DNA of 64,000 nt from the NCBI RefSeq assembly GCF_023898315.1, contig NC_064616.1:648516974-648580973 (forward strand), in the 5' to 3' direction. Positions 21,863-34,420 of the stretch are shown here, piece by piece (positions within the stretch are counted from its first letter, which is position 1; each line of letters opens with the position of its first letter). The notes beneath the pieces were generated by a model. That model worked only from the letters and a program-made list of their open reading frames with translations, was not told where the DNA came from and did no database searches. A program made the position numbers and the translations under genes. Source of the DNA: Schistocerca nitens. Lineage: Eukaryota > Arthropoda > Insecta > Orthoptera > Acrididae.

Positions 21863-24800
21863 TCTCTACCTACCTACCCCAGCCCACTTCATGAAGACGC
21901 TCCGAATGAACTCATTATTCAGCTGCTACTCCTTCATCTACACAGATTTTACCACATATAATGTGCTATGAGACCAAGCAAACAGCTGCACCAACAGTAC
22001 AGTCATTGAGGAACTCTTAGTCATCACATACATGTCTGCTGAACAGAATGCAGATGATGTGCTTCATCACTGCAGCAGGATTATTCATACCTATCTTGAT
22101 ATGCTCTCCATCTCTCACATACACTGTTCAATGGGAAATTGTCACAGAGTTGCCCATGAATGACCATACCACAATCTCGATTCACCTTCCAGACATACCA
22201 CTGTCAAAAAAAAAAAAAAAAAAAAACCTGCCATGATGGATGCTCAGTAAGGCAAACTGGATGCTATATAGACAGTTTTCTGCATCTGAAAACTGTGACA
22301 TCATCCACAAATGGGAAGATAACATCACCAAGATGATCCACCACACCACTGAAGCATCCACTGCAAAGGCTCAGCCCGCAACAGCAAAATGTTGCTGAAT
22401 TATTAGGGAGAGCAAGAAGAGATCATGAAAAAAGTTCTTCAACACCATTCCAATGAAAGTATAATTGTATGGGAGAAGGAGTTCTGAGGGTGTGGGAGAT
22501 GCACAGTGGCAGCTGTAATGTGGAATGATAGTCACCAGACCAGATAATGGTGGAATATTTTGCCAGCTTTCCAAAATTACTGAGTGGCAGTTGAGAAGAG
22601 CAATTGGGAATCCAGGTCCAACAATTAAGAAGAATACTACTGCCCCTTTTTCATGTGGGAGCTAGAGTCAGCATTATGTAGAGCTCCAGACATATCAAAA
22701 GGATTCTGCACACCTAGGAGGGAGCAGATCTACACCTTGGCTCCTGTAGAGACCTAGAATAATTTTAGATCTGATAAATTTTGATGAAGAATGCACTCCA
22801 GATCTAAACTTTAACTCTTTCACGCATAAAACAGTCCAGACCACATGGTATATAACTGTTATGATCAGTCCATGATGAATTAGGTCATCTTCAGATTTAC
22901 AATTAGAATAATGAGAATACATTAGTATTCATTATCATCTAAGCTAGTTATAGTAATATGTGGAAGAGATAAATATGTAAATATACCATCTTACTTAAAA
23001 TAATGGAGAGTTGCTACCACCAGCATTAGCTACTGTGCATTGTTATAATTAAGAAGACAAATTAAGCTTTGTGACTATATATATGACAGTATCAGAGACT
23101 TGGTATTACCAATCATAATAGAATGACAGTGCCAAATAATGTATATGTTGATGAGTATTCTTGTGTTATTGGTACATTTATTTCATAGTCTAAGGTAAGA
23201 ATAAAATGTATTCAAACATAGCAGCTTAAAAAAACTAAATGAAAAATATGTGGGGCTACCATTTTATGGTATAGTAGTTTGGTTATCAACATAGTGTAAA
23301 ATGTTAAACAAATTGGTTAACTGGGTTGTTATACGAGGATTTTAATATGAAGCTATATTAAATGCAAAAGCTTGTGACATAATTGCCACTGTGTCATGAG
23401 TATTGTAGATGGCACAATTGTAGTGTAGTAACTATTTGGTTCTGAAGAAGCTAGGCTGGTGCTGGTTCAGCTGTAATTTTGCTGGTAGTGTGGACATAGC
23501 TCCTCATGGCATTGCAGCACTATCCATTTCCACACACCACAAACAACACAGCTTCCAGAATAGTGTGTTCTGAGGCAAATCTCATTCAGTTATGTGCATC
23601 TACACTGAAAAATCTGAATATCATTGAATAGAGTCTCTGTAAATGTTAAAGTAAGCACTATGATTAAACTGAGTTTGTTCACTGGGTGTTGACTCTGGTT
23701 TGTTCTTTATGTTTGTGTAAATTTCATTATCTTGTAAAAAGGTTAATACGCTGCCCTTTTGTTCAATATGTAAAATAGTTACCTGCTCTCCTTTATTTTT
23801 TAACACAGAATGGTTTCTGTTTAGTAGGTGCAGTCCAAAAGCCATTTTGTAGTTTTGAGTTTGTGAATGCTCCTTGAACAATATACGAAAATTTCCCCCT
23901 GTTTATCAAACATATTGTTTATTGCTATCTCCACATGTAACTTTGTAAGCACCTGTGTACATGTATTACATTTTTACTTAAAAGCAATTTTTACATCAGA
24001 TTTTTGAAACCAGTTAGTGATTATGTCCAATAATTTACTACTGTGTTTTGTCACGACAAAATTATTTTTCAGATGATCTTTTCTAGTTTTGGTATTATAT
24101 TATTTTCTCTGTTTTCTTTCCATAAATAATCTGTCAATGTCAGCTTCATGATACAAAAAGAACTAGCTACCTTAAAGCAAATAGTGTTCGCTAATAGTCA
24201 TCTTGAATGAGTTCACCCAGTCAGTCATATGGATTGGGGACAATTTGTGATGTTAGGGTCTTGGGTTAGAGGAAAGTAAGGGCATATACTCTCCAATAGG
24301 ACACCATCTAATGAAGCACTGTGATGTTCAAACCAACCTTTAATTTGAGGAAAAAAGTCAGGATTTGGAAGTTTTTTAATTTACTTTCATATTAGCAAAT
24401 TTAATCACACTTATTTTACTGCACATGCATTGTTTTAATATTGTATTTTTCCTTTACTTCTGTGCAAACTTCATTCTCTTTTTTTTGCATCAAATGTCTC
24501 ACAATTATACTTCAGTTTTTTTTTTTATTATTTTTATTTTTATTTCCAGAACAGCAAACAGTATCACAAGATAAGAACCATGATGATTTGTTGAGACCAC
24601 ATTACAAGTTTTAATCAAGAAACCAACTGTATCAATCACTCACAAACATTAATGCAATCATTGGTAATTTTAAGAGAGCTCTGCTTATGTAGTAAAATAT
24701 GTATGAGTATAATTATGAAAGAGAAAAAGACACCAGTATAACTAAAAGTAATGTAACATTATATGGGCCATATTTGCTACCACACTCACTGATTTTAAGC

Positions 24801-26220
24801 AAACAACTTTTTTTTTTCGAAAAAAGAGACAATTGTTTAAGTTTCTTTGTAGATTGGGGATTTTGATTAATATGGAGGCAGATTACCTAGTGGGAGTCAT
24901 TTCTAATGGAACCATATTCTAACATCTTAAGAGGCTGTGTGAAGAATGCAGTTTTAATGCAGAGGGTGTTGTACACTGAGGTGATGTGGTTAAGGAAGAA
25001 ACTCAATAGTACATTCAGCACATTATTTCTAGATAACACAATAAGGAAATAGAGATTTTCAAATGTCTGAGTTGTTGAGTACATGAGGAAGATAAATTAA
25101 GTAAAGGACACATTAATTTTTATTCTGCATTGTATGCCATAGTACCTTTATGTGAGGCTCTCACTAGAACTGAGTGTGAGAAGGGGTCTACACTCAAGAA
25201 AGAGACGTTCAAGATTGCAAAAGAGGTGGCAGAACTTTACCATGTCTTAGAGAACAAACAGAGTTAAAACTACAGGACACTTCAGCAACCAGGAAAGAGA
25301 GAGCTATGTCCAATAAAAGGCATTGGAATCCGCAGTTAAGAAAGGCTACACTCTTCAGAGAAAATCACAATAACATGTTAAGGACTCTTTCCTTCATGAA
25401 AGCACTGGACAGAAAACCTTCAGAAGATTCCGAGAGAAAAATTGTGTGTGATGATGATAAGAAGTTCAGGTCATCTAAAGAAAATATGAGGAACTTGAAG
25501 AATTATAGAGACATCTTTTCAAGAAGAGGTTTTGATGAGAGAGAACTACATTAATGATGTATTAGATAATCTCAGAAAACTGTCTGTATATCTTCATGAG
25601 ACCACAACTTATCAAGAAAATTTCTTAAATACCATCACAGCCACTTGTATTTCAACTGTAACAGCTCAAGAACACAAAATATGAAGATGTGAAATAAGGA
25701 AGCGAGAGAATATCCCCTGTACCTAAAACGTATCAAAGCAGTAATTCAGGAGCTGTGGAAGAAGTTGTGTTTTGGAAAACATCACCTTTAATCATTACTG
25801 GGGTTTTACTCTGAAGAAAGAATTTAAGCCTCATTTCAACATTTGCATTGCTGTTGTACTGGACACCACACTGTGTATTATTTACCGGTTCAATAGTGCA
25901 AAATTGTAATGGATCAGAAAGACCACAGTTTTAATCAGTTATGAATGGAGGGATTGTACCAAGTAATAGCTGTAGATCTGTCATCAGTCCTCTTGGTTAC
26001 TTGTGGAAACCTTTACATTACTCAGGTGATGGGAGCTCCACTGTAATCCCATACTGTAAGAGAAGAAAAATGACAGTATATACATACTACTGCTTCTTCT
26101 TCAAAAGATGCTTAAAAAGACAATAAAATCAAACAAGTATATTTTAAACAAAGAAGTGTTATTTCAGCATATAAAAAAACTGAGACGTTATGGTAGAATG
26201 GATTTGTGATCCCAAGTAAT
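21863..26220. other. Mostly unassigned AT-rich sequence
   Basis: Contains A-run 22207-22226, T-runs near 24478-24545 and 24810, and no transposon ends or protein motifs that I can recognise. The one item set apart is the Lys/Arg-rich frame at 25306-25554. Confidence 0.5.
25306..25554 (+). other. Unrecognised Lys/Arg-rich reading frame, possible exon or retrocopy relic
   Basis: 82 codons, strongly charged (RKPSEDSERKIVCDDDKKF, then NLKNYRDIFSRRGFDEREL), ending TAA at 25554. AATAAA occurs downstream at about 26123. No family is recognised. It could be a terminal exon, part of an unknown transposon or chance. The composition is less random-looking than neighbouring frames, but there is no splice or homology evidence. 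Confidence 0.2.
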
Positions 26221-26231
26221 GAAAATTTTGG

Positions 26232-29200
26232 TTGTTGTTGTTGTCTTCAGTCCTGAGACTGGTTTGATGCAGCTCTCCATGCTACTCTATCCTGTGCAAG
26301 CTTCTTCATCTCCCAGTAACTACTGCAACCTACATCCTTCTGAATCTGCTTAGTGTACTCATCTCTTGGTCTCCCTCTATGATTTTTACGCTCCACGCTG
26401 CCCTCCAATACTAAATTGGTGATCCCTTGATGTCTCTGAACATGTCCTACCAACCGATCCCTTCTTCTAGTCAAGTTGTGCCACAGTTTTCTCTTCTCCC
26501 CAATTCTATTCAATACCTCCTCATTAGTTATGTGATCTACCCATCTAATCTTCAGCATTCTTCTGTAGCACCACATTTCAAAAGCTTCTATTCTCTTCTT
26601 GTCCAAACTATTTATCGTCCATGTTTCACTTCCATACATGGCTACACTCCATACAAATACTTTCAGAAATGACTTCCTGACACTTAAATCTATACTCGAT
26701 GTTAACAAATTTCTCTTCTTCAGAAATGCTTTCCTTCCCATTGCCAGTCTACATTTTATATCCTCTCTACTTCGACCATCAGCAGTTATTTTGCTCCCCA
26801 AATAGCAAAACTCCTTTACTACTTTAAGTGTCTCATTTCCTAATCTAATTTCCTCAGCATCACCCGACTTAATTCGACTACATTTCATGATCCTCGTTTT
26901 GCTTTTGTTGATGTTCATCTTATATCCTCCTTTCAAGACACTATCCATTCCGTTCAACTGCTCTTCCAAGTCCTTTGCTGTCTCTGACAGAATTACAATG
27001 TCATCGGTAAACCTCAGTTTTTATTTCTTCTCCATGGATTTTAATACCTACTCCGAATTTTTCTTTTGTTTCCTTCACTGCTTGCTCAATATACAGATTG
27101 AATAACATCGGGGAGAGGCTACAACCCTGTCTCACTCCCTTCCCAACCACTGCTTCCCGTTGATGCCCCTCGACTCTTATAACTGCCATCTGGTTTCTGT
27201 ACAAATTGTAAATAGCCATTCGCTCCCTGTATTTTACACCTGCCACCTTCAGAATTTGAAAGAGAGTATTCCAGTCAACATTGTCAAAAGCTTTGTCTAA
27301 GTCTACAAATGCTAGAAACGTAGGTTTGCCTTTCCTTAATCTAGCTTCTAAGATAAGTCGTAGGGTCAGTATTGCCTCACGTGTTCCAATATTTCTACGG
27401 AATCCAAACTAATCTTCCCCAAGGTCGGCTTCTACTAGTTTTTCCATTTGTCTGTAAAGAATTCACGTTAGTATTTTGCAGCCGTGACTTATTAAACTGA
27501 TAGTTCGGTAATTTTCACATCTGTCAACACCTGCTTTCTTTGGGATTGGAATTATTATATTCTTCTTGAAGTCTGAGGGTATTTCGCCTGTCTCATACAT
27601 CTTGCACACCAGATGATAGAGTTTTGTCAGGACTGGCTCTCCCAAAGCTGTCAGTAGTTCTAATGGAATGTTGTCTACTCCCGGGGCCTTGTTTCGACTC
27701 AGGTCTTTCAGTGCTCTGTCAAACTCTTCACGCAGTATCATATCTCCCATTTCATCTTCATCTACATCCTCTTTCATTTCCATAATATTGTCCTCAAGTA
27801 CATCGCCCTTGTATAAACCCTCTATATACTCCTTCCACCTTTCTGCTTTCCCTTCTTTGCTTCGAACTGGGTTTCCATCTGAGCTCTTGATATTCATACA
27901 AGTGGTTCTCTTTTCTCCAAAGGTCTCTTTAATTTTCCTGTAGGCAGTATCTATCTTACCCCTGGTGAGACAAGCCTCTACACCCTTACATTTATCCTCT
28001 AGCCATCCCTGCTTAGCCATTTTGCACTTCCTGTCGATCTCATTTTTGAGACGTTTGTATTCCTTTTTGCCTGCTTCATTTACTGCATTTTTATATTTTC
28101 TCCTTTCATCAATTAAGTTCAATATTTCTTCAGTTACCCAAGGATTTCTATTAGCCCTCGTCTTTTTACCTACTTTATCGTCTGCTGCCTTCACTACTTC
28201 ATCCCTCAGAGCTACCCATTCTTCTTCTACTGTATTTCTTTCCCCCATTCCTGTCAATTGTTCCCTTATGCTCTCCCTGAAACTCTCTACAACCTCTGGT
28301 TCTTTCAGTTTATCCAGGTCCCATCTCCTTAAATTCCCACCTTTTTGCAGTTTATTCAGTTTTAATCTACAGTTCATAACCAATAGATTGTGGTCAGAGT
28401 CCACATCTGCCCCTGGAAATGTCTTACAATTTAAAACCTGGTTCTTAAATCTCTGTCTTACCATTATATAATCTATCTGAAACCTGTCAGTGTCTCCTGG
28501 CTTCTTCCATGTATACAAACCTTCTTTTATGATTCTTGAACCAAGTGTTAGCTATGATTAAGTTGTGCTCTGTGCAAAATTCTACCAGGCGGCTTCCTCT
28601 TTCACTTCTTCCCCCCAATCCATATTCACCCACTATGTTTCCTTCTCTCCCTTTTCCTACTACCGAATTCCAGTCACCCATGACTATTAAATTTTCATCT
28701 CCCTTCACTATCTGAATAATTTCTTTTATTTCATCATACATTTCTTCAATTCTTCGTCATCTGCAGAGTTAGTTGGCATATAAACATGTACTACTGTGGT
28801 AGGCGTGGGCTTCGTGTCTATCTTGGCCACAATAATGCGTTCACTATGCTGTTTGTAGTAGCTTACCCGCACTCCTATTTTTTTATTCATTATTAAACCT
28901 ACTCCCGGATTACCCCTATTTGATTTTTTTTATTTATAACCCTGTATTCGCCTGACAAAAAGTCTTGTTCCTCCTGCCACCGAAGTTCACTAATTCCCAC
29001 TATATCTAACTTTAACCTAGCCATTTCCCTTTTTAAATTTTCTAACCTACCTGCGCGATTAAGGGATCTGACATTCCACGCTCCGATCCGTAGAACGCCA
29101 GTTTTCTTTCTCCTGATAACGACGTCCTCCTGAGTAGTCCCCGCCCGGAGATCCGAATGGGGGACTATTTTACCTCCAGAATATTTTACCCAAGAGGACG

Positions 29201-29517
29201 CCATCATCATTTAACCATACAGTAAAGCTGCATGCCCTCGGGAAAAATTACGGCTGTAGTTTCCCCTTGCTTTCAGCAGTTCACAGTACCAGCACAGCAT
29301 GGCCGTTTTGGTTATGTTACAAGGCCAGATCAGTCAATCATTCAGACTGTTGCCCCTGCAACTACTGAAAAGGCTGCTGCCCCTCTTCAGGAACCACACG
29401 TTTGTCTGGCCTCTCAACAGATACCCCTCCGTTGTGGTTGCACCTACGGTACGGCTATCTGTATCGCTGAGGCACGCAAGCCTCCCCACCAACGGCAAGG
29501 TCCATGGTTCATGGGGG
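26232..29517 (-). mobile_element. Full-length RTE-like LINE with 11-bp target duplication
   Basis: 3286 bp on the minus strand, flanked by GAAAATTTTGG at 26221-26231 and 29518-29528. The 5' leader (29517-29211) is GC-richer. One long broken ORF encodes endonuclease and RT. The 3' end is a very short tail of AAC repeats (TTG repeats on the plus strand, 26232-26244), as in RTE-type elements. The clade is inferred from single-ORF layout and tail; the C-terminal region resembles BovB-type proteins. A 5'-truncated copy lies at 51962-52826 and a tiny one at 56759-56833. Confidence 0.9.
26247..29210 (-). pseudogene. RTE-like LINE ORF: AP endonuclease plus reverse transcriptase
   Basis: The protein nicks DNA and primes reverse transcription at the cut. 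Pieces on the minus strand: 29210-28899, endonuclease start with RIGAWNVRSLNRAGRLENL and ISELRWQ; 28741-28487, with VMGDWNSVVGK; 28518-27463, with SDHNLLVMNC (endonuclease end), NPWVTEEILNLIDERRK and the RT start NKAPGVDNIPLELL; 27460-27001, with FLAFVDLDKAFDNVDW and VRQGCSLSPMLFNLYIEQ; 26969-26247, the thumb and C-terminus with MYGSETWTINSLDKKRIEA and a final Cys-poor tail. Frameshifts lie near 28915, 28505 and 27015; the last removes the FADD catalytic site from the frame. Stops occur at ~27463 and ~27412. The start Met at 29210 is in frame with the endonuclease. Confidence 0.88.
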
Positions 29518-29528
29518 GAAAATTTTGG

Positions 29529-30389
29529 TAAACTCCTAAATAGTTTTTTTAAAATATCTTAAATAAAACACTTCCAGTTAGAACTTGGGGCAATGAAGTG
29601 ACAAAGTAAAGTGGATCATCCACGGCATTAAAAGTTCCAGTGTAAGAAAAATGCAGCTGCACAGGTAACAAAAATATAGTAGAAATTATGATTTTATTGA
29701 ATATTGTAGACTTCATAAAATTATAGTTAAAAGAGTTGTCAATGCAAAAAAAATAGAAGGATAATTTTAAACCATAAAAATAATACGAAGGCCGCACAGT
29801 CAGTTACTACATCTGTAGTAGTTGTTAAATTCTCTATCCATGAAGTTTGAAAAATAATCCTTAAAGGAAAGGCTATTGTAGGTCCCAACTCAAATACCAG
29901 AGTGCTACAATGAAATCTTTATAACTGTAGCAAAATCTGATCTTAGTACATCAGATATCAAAACAAATACCTTTGGTCTTGATGAAAATTCTAAACACCT
30001 GTTTGTGACATGTGTAAAATAAATAAATAAATGCAAACTTAGCATTAAAAACACAGGCACAGGGCTGCAAAATTAAATTTTTGTTCAATGCTTTTAATTG
30101 TGAAGGGTGATTTTCATTCATTGCTGGCCTCTGTTGAAGAATGTGAAGTCAGATTGGGCTTTCACATATAAAAAAACTGTAATAATTCTACAAAGCACTG
30201 TCTTATTTATACAATATTAAGATATTTTAATGTAGTAATAAAGACACTTAGAGCTATACTAGTAATGTCTAAATAGTTTAAAATTGCAGCCATTAAACAG
30301 AATCAAACCGCCCTCATTTATTCATAAAACCTAATCACAATTTAAGTCCAACATATTCCAAGTCTTACAGAGACACTGCACTTTTCCAG
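29529..30389. other. Unassigned AT-rich sequence
   Basis: No gene, terminal repeat or microsatellite of note. Confidence 0.5.
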
Positions 30390-30640
30390 TACCATACTGC
30401 TTCCTCTTCATATTGATTCAAGATTTTCTTCTATGCTGTGGACCACTTATCTCTTTTTAGAAAGCAACAGTAGTCAGGCATCATCCTTCATCCTGTCTTG
30501 ATAATATGATACTATTTCTTTCATATCTTGATGAGGCCTTTCTCCACATTCTTTGCTAACATCTCCAAGATTTTCATGGAAGAAGTCAAGATGACTATGA
30601 AGAAAATGGATTTTAATGCTCATATTGCATCCTAAATTTT
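30390..30640 (-). pseudogene. Fragment of a conserved transposon-associated protein of unknown function
   Basis: The minus strand encodes NMSIKIHFLHSHLDFFHENL, followed by GDVSKECGERPHQDM. I recognise this block (canonical form close to HFLHSHLDFFPENLG, then GERFHQDI) as a recurrent arthropod and cnidarian protein linked to mobile DNA, whose biochemical role I do not know. After about 45 residues it decays. It overlaps at ~30625 with the end of an RT fragment in another frame, so two elements are fused here. Confidence 0.5.
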
Positions 30641-30905
30641 TCAGTTATCTTATCCATGTACTGGTGCCACCTTAGTTTATTATGCATCTGGGTGCCTAGG
30701 AACTTTACACATGGAGCATCATTCAATGTGTGCCCACTGAGGTTTATTTTTACTATCTGTTAAGTCATTTTCATTTGAAACTGAGTAATATGAGTCTTTG
30801 TAAGATTAAAACTTAAGTTGTTTGTTGTGAAACAGTTGTAAGCCTTTTTCATTATTCTCCTGGTGTATTTGCACCCTTCATCAGTATTCTTGTGTCATCA
30901 GCATA
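30620..30905 (-). pseudogene. LINE reverse transcriptase fragment (YADDT region)
   Basis: The minus strand shows LMYADDTRILMKG (catalytic motif, ~30900-30865), then after frame changes NNLSFNLTKTHITQFQMK and VKFLGTQMHNKLRWHQYMDK. This is the palm-to-thumb part of a Jockey/R1-like RT. About 95 codons remain, with several stops. It is not the same family as the neighbouring CR1-like or RTE-like copies. Confidence 0.65.
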
Positions 30906-30909
30906 CATC

Positions 30910-31345
30910 AGTTACTGAAGTACATATGCTTTGGGTAGTTGGTCTGTTGAACATACGAAGAAGTTGCTGTTGCAGAAAAGAAAATGAAGCTTGTTGGGCA
31001 GAAGAATTTGGGAAAACATTAACATACACAACGAAATCTTTTATGTGAAGCAAATCTCCCACTGTAGATCAAAGGAATGGCCAGGAAGAACACCACACAG
31101 AACTACAGAAAAGATTTCAATAATTACAATCAACAAAACTTGGCATGCAGCATTTAAGTGGTCAGTTTAATAAAATTCTATGTAATATTATTCAAGAAGC
31201 TAAATTGTAAACAACAAAGTTGTATTTGAGAGATGATAAAGTTACTAAACAAACTATAAGAAACTACATACGTCCGTAGAATACTCAAGGAGTGAGAAAA
31301 GCAGTAGAGCAGTATAGCTCATTAAAATGCTCTCCATGCACAACA
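30910..31345. other. Unassigned sequence
   Basis: No supported feature. Confidence 0.5.
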
Positions 31346-31349
31346 CAGC

Positions 31350-32700
31350 TTCTGCATCTATGTCTACAAACATACTCTGTAGGCCACCATACGATGAATG
31401 GCAGAGGGTACCTTGTATCATTACTAGTCATTTCCATCCCGTTTCATTCCCAAATGGGGCAAGGCAAAAACAACAATCTATTTGCTTCCTTATGAGCCCT
31501 GATTTCTCTTCTCTGGCATTTGTGGTGCTCTGATGAGATGTATGTGGGTGACAGCAGGGTTGTACTTTTCGTACACTATAGTTTCATCAGCAAACAGTCA
31601 CAGATTGCTGCTTACCCCATCCATCAGATCGTTTAGATATACAGAAGACAAGAGTGGTACTATCACACTTCCAAAGGGCATTCCTATTTTATCTTTGTCC
31701 CCAATGACCACTCATAGCCCAGGACAAAATACTGGGTTGCATTACTTAACAAGTCTTTGAGCCACTCACATATATGAGAGCCTATCCTTTATGCGCAGAC
31801 CTTTGTTAACAGTCTACAGCATGACACTGTGCCACGAGCTTTCCAGGAACTTACAAATATGGAAGCTGTCTGTTGAGCTCCATCCATGGTTTGCAGGATA
31901 TCATGTGAGAAAATATCAAGTTGACTTTTGGATAAGCAATACTTTCTCAATTGGTGTTTATTTGTGGATAGAGGCTTTTCTCTCTCAAGGTAATGCATTA
32001 TATTCAAACTCAGAATATTCTCATGAATTTTGCAGCAAACAGATGTTAAGGATTGTACACTTCTTTTACATGGGACTCAGCAGCACTCTTCCCAGTCACT
32101 TGGAGCTTTGCACCAGGCAAGGGATGCACGATAAATGCAAGCTAAGTAAGAGGGCTGTTGGGATACCATCTGGGTCTGTAAACTTCATTGTCTTCAACTC
32201 TTTCAGCTGCTTTTCAGTGCCAAGGATGCCTATTTCTACATCATCAATAGGGGAGTTTGTGCAGTGGTCAAACAGTAGTATGTCCATACTATCCTCCTGT
32301 GTGAAAGATTTTTTTTTAACGTAAAATATAAAACTTTTGCTTCTTCTTTCTTCTTACTGCCTTCTAGTGCCACACCAGGCTGGTTTATGAATGACTGGGT
32401 AAAAGCCTGCGACTCACTTATCAATTTTATGTAAAACCAGAATTTTCCAAGATGTTTCACTAACTTATGACATGGAAATTGTTGTACACTTCGTACATTA
32501 ACCTTTTGCCAGTTGACATTTCTGCGTTATTTTTTGAACAGTGTGTGCAATAATGTCTGTTTTCTCAGAAGTTCCTAAATTTTCTTTTTGAACCACTGTG
32601 CGTCTTTTCCAGTCTTAATCTACTTACTCTGCACATACTTCTTCAGCATGTGATTTATAACCAGTTGAAACTTTACCTACAACCCCTCTATGTTCATCAT
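31350..32700 (-). pseudogene. CR1-like LINE relic (linker, RT, 3' end)
   Basis: Minus strand, 5' truncated. A pre-RT linker at about 32700-32240 includes HLGKFWFYIKLISES. The RT start lies at 32290-32100 (QLKELKTMKFTDPDGIPTAL), then SQLDIFSHDILQTMDGAQQT (~31945-31885). The palm at 31720-31560 is heavily decayed: the region that should hold the FADD box reads LFADET-like. The 3' untranslated end near 31385-31350 carries GAGTATGTTTGTAGACATAG, an altered form of the GATGTA tail. Many stops. Same broad family as 41165-45213 but older. Confidence 0.7.
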
Positions 32701-33004
32701 ACTGCAACTAAATGATGTCCACTCATTATCTTAGTAGTGAGCTAACATCTGCTAATCTGCTCTTTCCAGCACAAAAAAAAAAAAAAAAAACTGCTTCACA
32801 AGAATTACTGTCCATACTACCAGCAATAAACCCATATATTTTCCAGGAAGCTTCAGGAAGGGAATGGGTGGGATGTCTGTGATATGTGAATTGTGTTCCT
32901 CAGACAGAAAGAAACAGTATTCTGAATATAACTACAACATTCTATCAAAACATGTACAGTTGTGCAGGTGCTGATGAAGAAGAGGAGGAGTAGTAGTAGG
33001 ATTA
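32701..33004. other. Unassigned sequence with A-run
   Basis: A-run at about 32771-32789 and a GGA/GTA-rich triplet patch near 32975-33010 in which the hAT element inserted. No coding signal. Confidence 0.5.
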
Positions 33005-33325
33005 GTAGGCGTTAGAGATGGGCAAATTTGTTCACCTTGGGAACTAGTTCACTGATGATCACTCTTTTTTGGGAACCACTCATATTTACTCATTCACCGT
33101 TCATTTGTGCATGGTATATGGTTCTTATGAAAAATTGAAAATTAACAGAATGGGTGACTGAAGATGGAAGGCGCCAAGAGGGGGCACTTGCCTCCCCTCT
33201 AGAGTACAGAGTTTTTATTCATTACAGAATTCTCACACACTTATAGAAATAATTTTCATGACTCTGCAAAACCTCTCGTTTAGCCAACTGTAGCATTATG
33301 TGGCTGATCACAGTGAAATAATATA

Positions 33326-33542
33326 AGGTGGCACATGAAAAACTGGCCCTGAGTGCAGACAGCTCGCCAATTATGCACAATTTGTTGACTGCTACAATCA
33401 GAATAGATAAACGTGTAATAATTAGGCAGAAATAAATAACAAGTAAACTAATGCAAACAAAAACTTCAGAACAATAGATGATGATTGGTGGGCGACAATG
33501 AGCAGTCTAGTACTCAGGGCTGATTTTTCGTGCGCCACCCTG
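33326..33542. mobile_element. 217-bp MITE nested in the hAT element
   Basis: Terminal inverted repeats of ~30 bp (left AGGTGGCACATGAAAAACTG; right complement CAGGGTGGCGCACGAAAAAT) between TA dinucleotides at 33324-33325 and 33543-33544. No coding capacity. TA targeting suggests a Tc1/mariner-type helper. Confidence 0.75.
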
Positions 33543-33681
33543 TACCACTGAAATGATATTGTAGAAGTTATTGTATTCTCTTTACAAAATGTGACACCAG
33601 ACGCTCTATTATGGAGCGCGGGCTTCATACGGTTGTAAGTTGGTCTGCCTTCCGTAACAATGAACATGCTGTTTTACCTTG

Positions 33682-33686
<5 letters not shown>

Positions 33687-33737
<51 letters not shown>
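33687..33737. repeat. 51-bp poly-A run
   Basis: Uninterrupted A-run inside the hAT element. It could be the tail of a small retroposon or an expanded homopolymer. Confidence 0.9.
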
Positions 33738-33738
<1 letters not shown>

Positions 33739-34360
33739 GGAAAATGGCCACTCCTGTGTGCCATGCCGACTTCCTTTGCATGTGTAATAACAAAAAAACT
33801 TGCCATTTATAAGTATATCTTCTGCTGTTTATTGAAATAGTGAAGTAAGCCGATATGCCCTTTTGTCAACCGAAAAGATTTATGTATTACATACCATGTA
33901 ATTTTTATGTAATTTATGTAATTATAAAATAATTTTAATTACCAGTCATGGATGCTGAATAGAATATTAAAAGAAACACAGTCCAGATTTTAAGAAAGGT
34001 TTGAAACAGAGTTAGAATGGGCATGCACAGTTAACGAAACGAACAACAACTTGATACTGAACTAACTAGGAGCAGTCGGCAGTGGAACTGGAACGAGTGG
34101 TCACACAAAGAAGGACGAGACCGGCCGAGGGAGACCAAGATCGGGACAGACGGGAATGGGACCGAGGCTGGAATGAGACCGGCCGACATGCCATTGCGGG
34201 AATGAGACCGCCTGTTTCCCATTCCCAGAAACTATAAGAACAAAGCTGCGACCAAAGTGAACTATGAAAGACCTTTCCTTAGAATTCATTCCTCGCTCCT
34301 TCCGTTCATCCTGGTGAACTGTTCCTTTAGATCCATTAGTTTGCGAACGACCCATCTCTA

Positions 34361-34420
34361 GTAGGAGTAGGAGTAGTAGTAGTAGTAGGAGGAGGAGGAG
34401 GAGGAGGAGGAGGCGGCGGC
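34361..34420. repeat. (GTA)n/(GGA)n triplet microsatellite
   Basis: GTAGGA, then GTA and GGA triplets, ending in GGC. It overlaps the right target duplication of the hAT element. Confidence 0.9.

Larger units (their letters stand above)
33013..34360. mobile_element. Non-autonomous hAT-like element
   Basis: 1348 bp with terminal inverted repeats TAGAGATGGG (33013) and its complement ending 34360. It is flanked by 8-bp GTAGGCGT (33005-33012) and GTAGGAGT (34361-34368), one mismatch apart. An 8-bp target duplication and this terminus fit the hAT superfamily. No transposase is present. It carries a nested TA-flanked MITE (33326-33542) and a 51-A run. Confidence 0.8.

Noticed and set aside
27965-28471. 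A 168-codon plus-strand frame rich in Ser and Leu
   Set aside because: It is the antisense shadow of the RTE-like LINE ORF on the minus strand.
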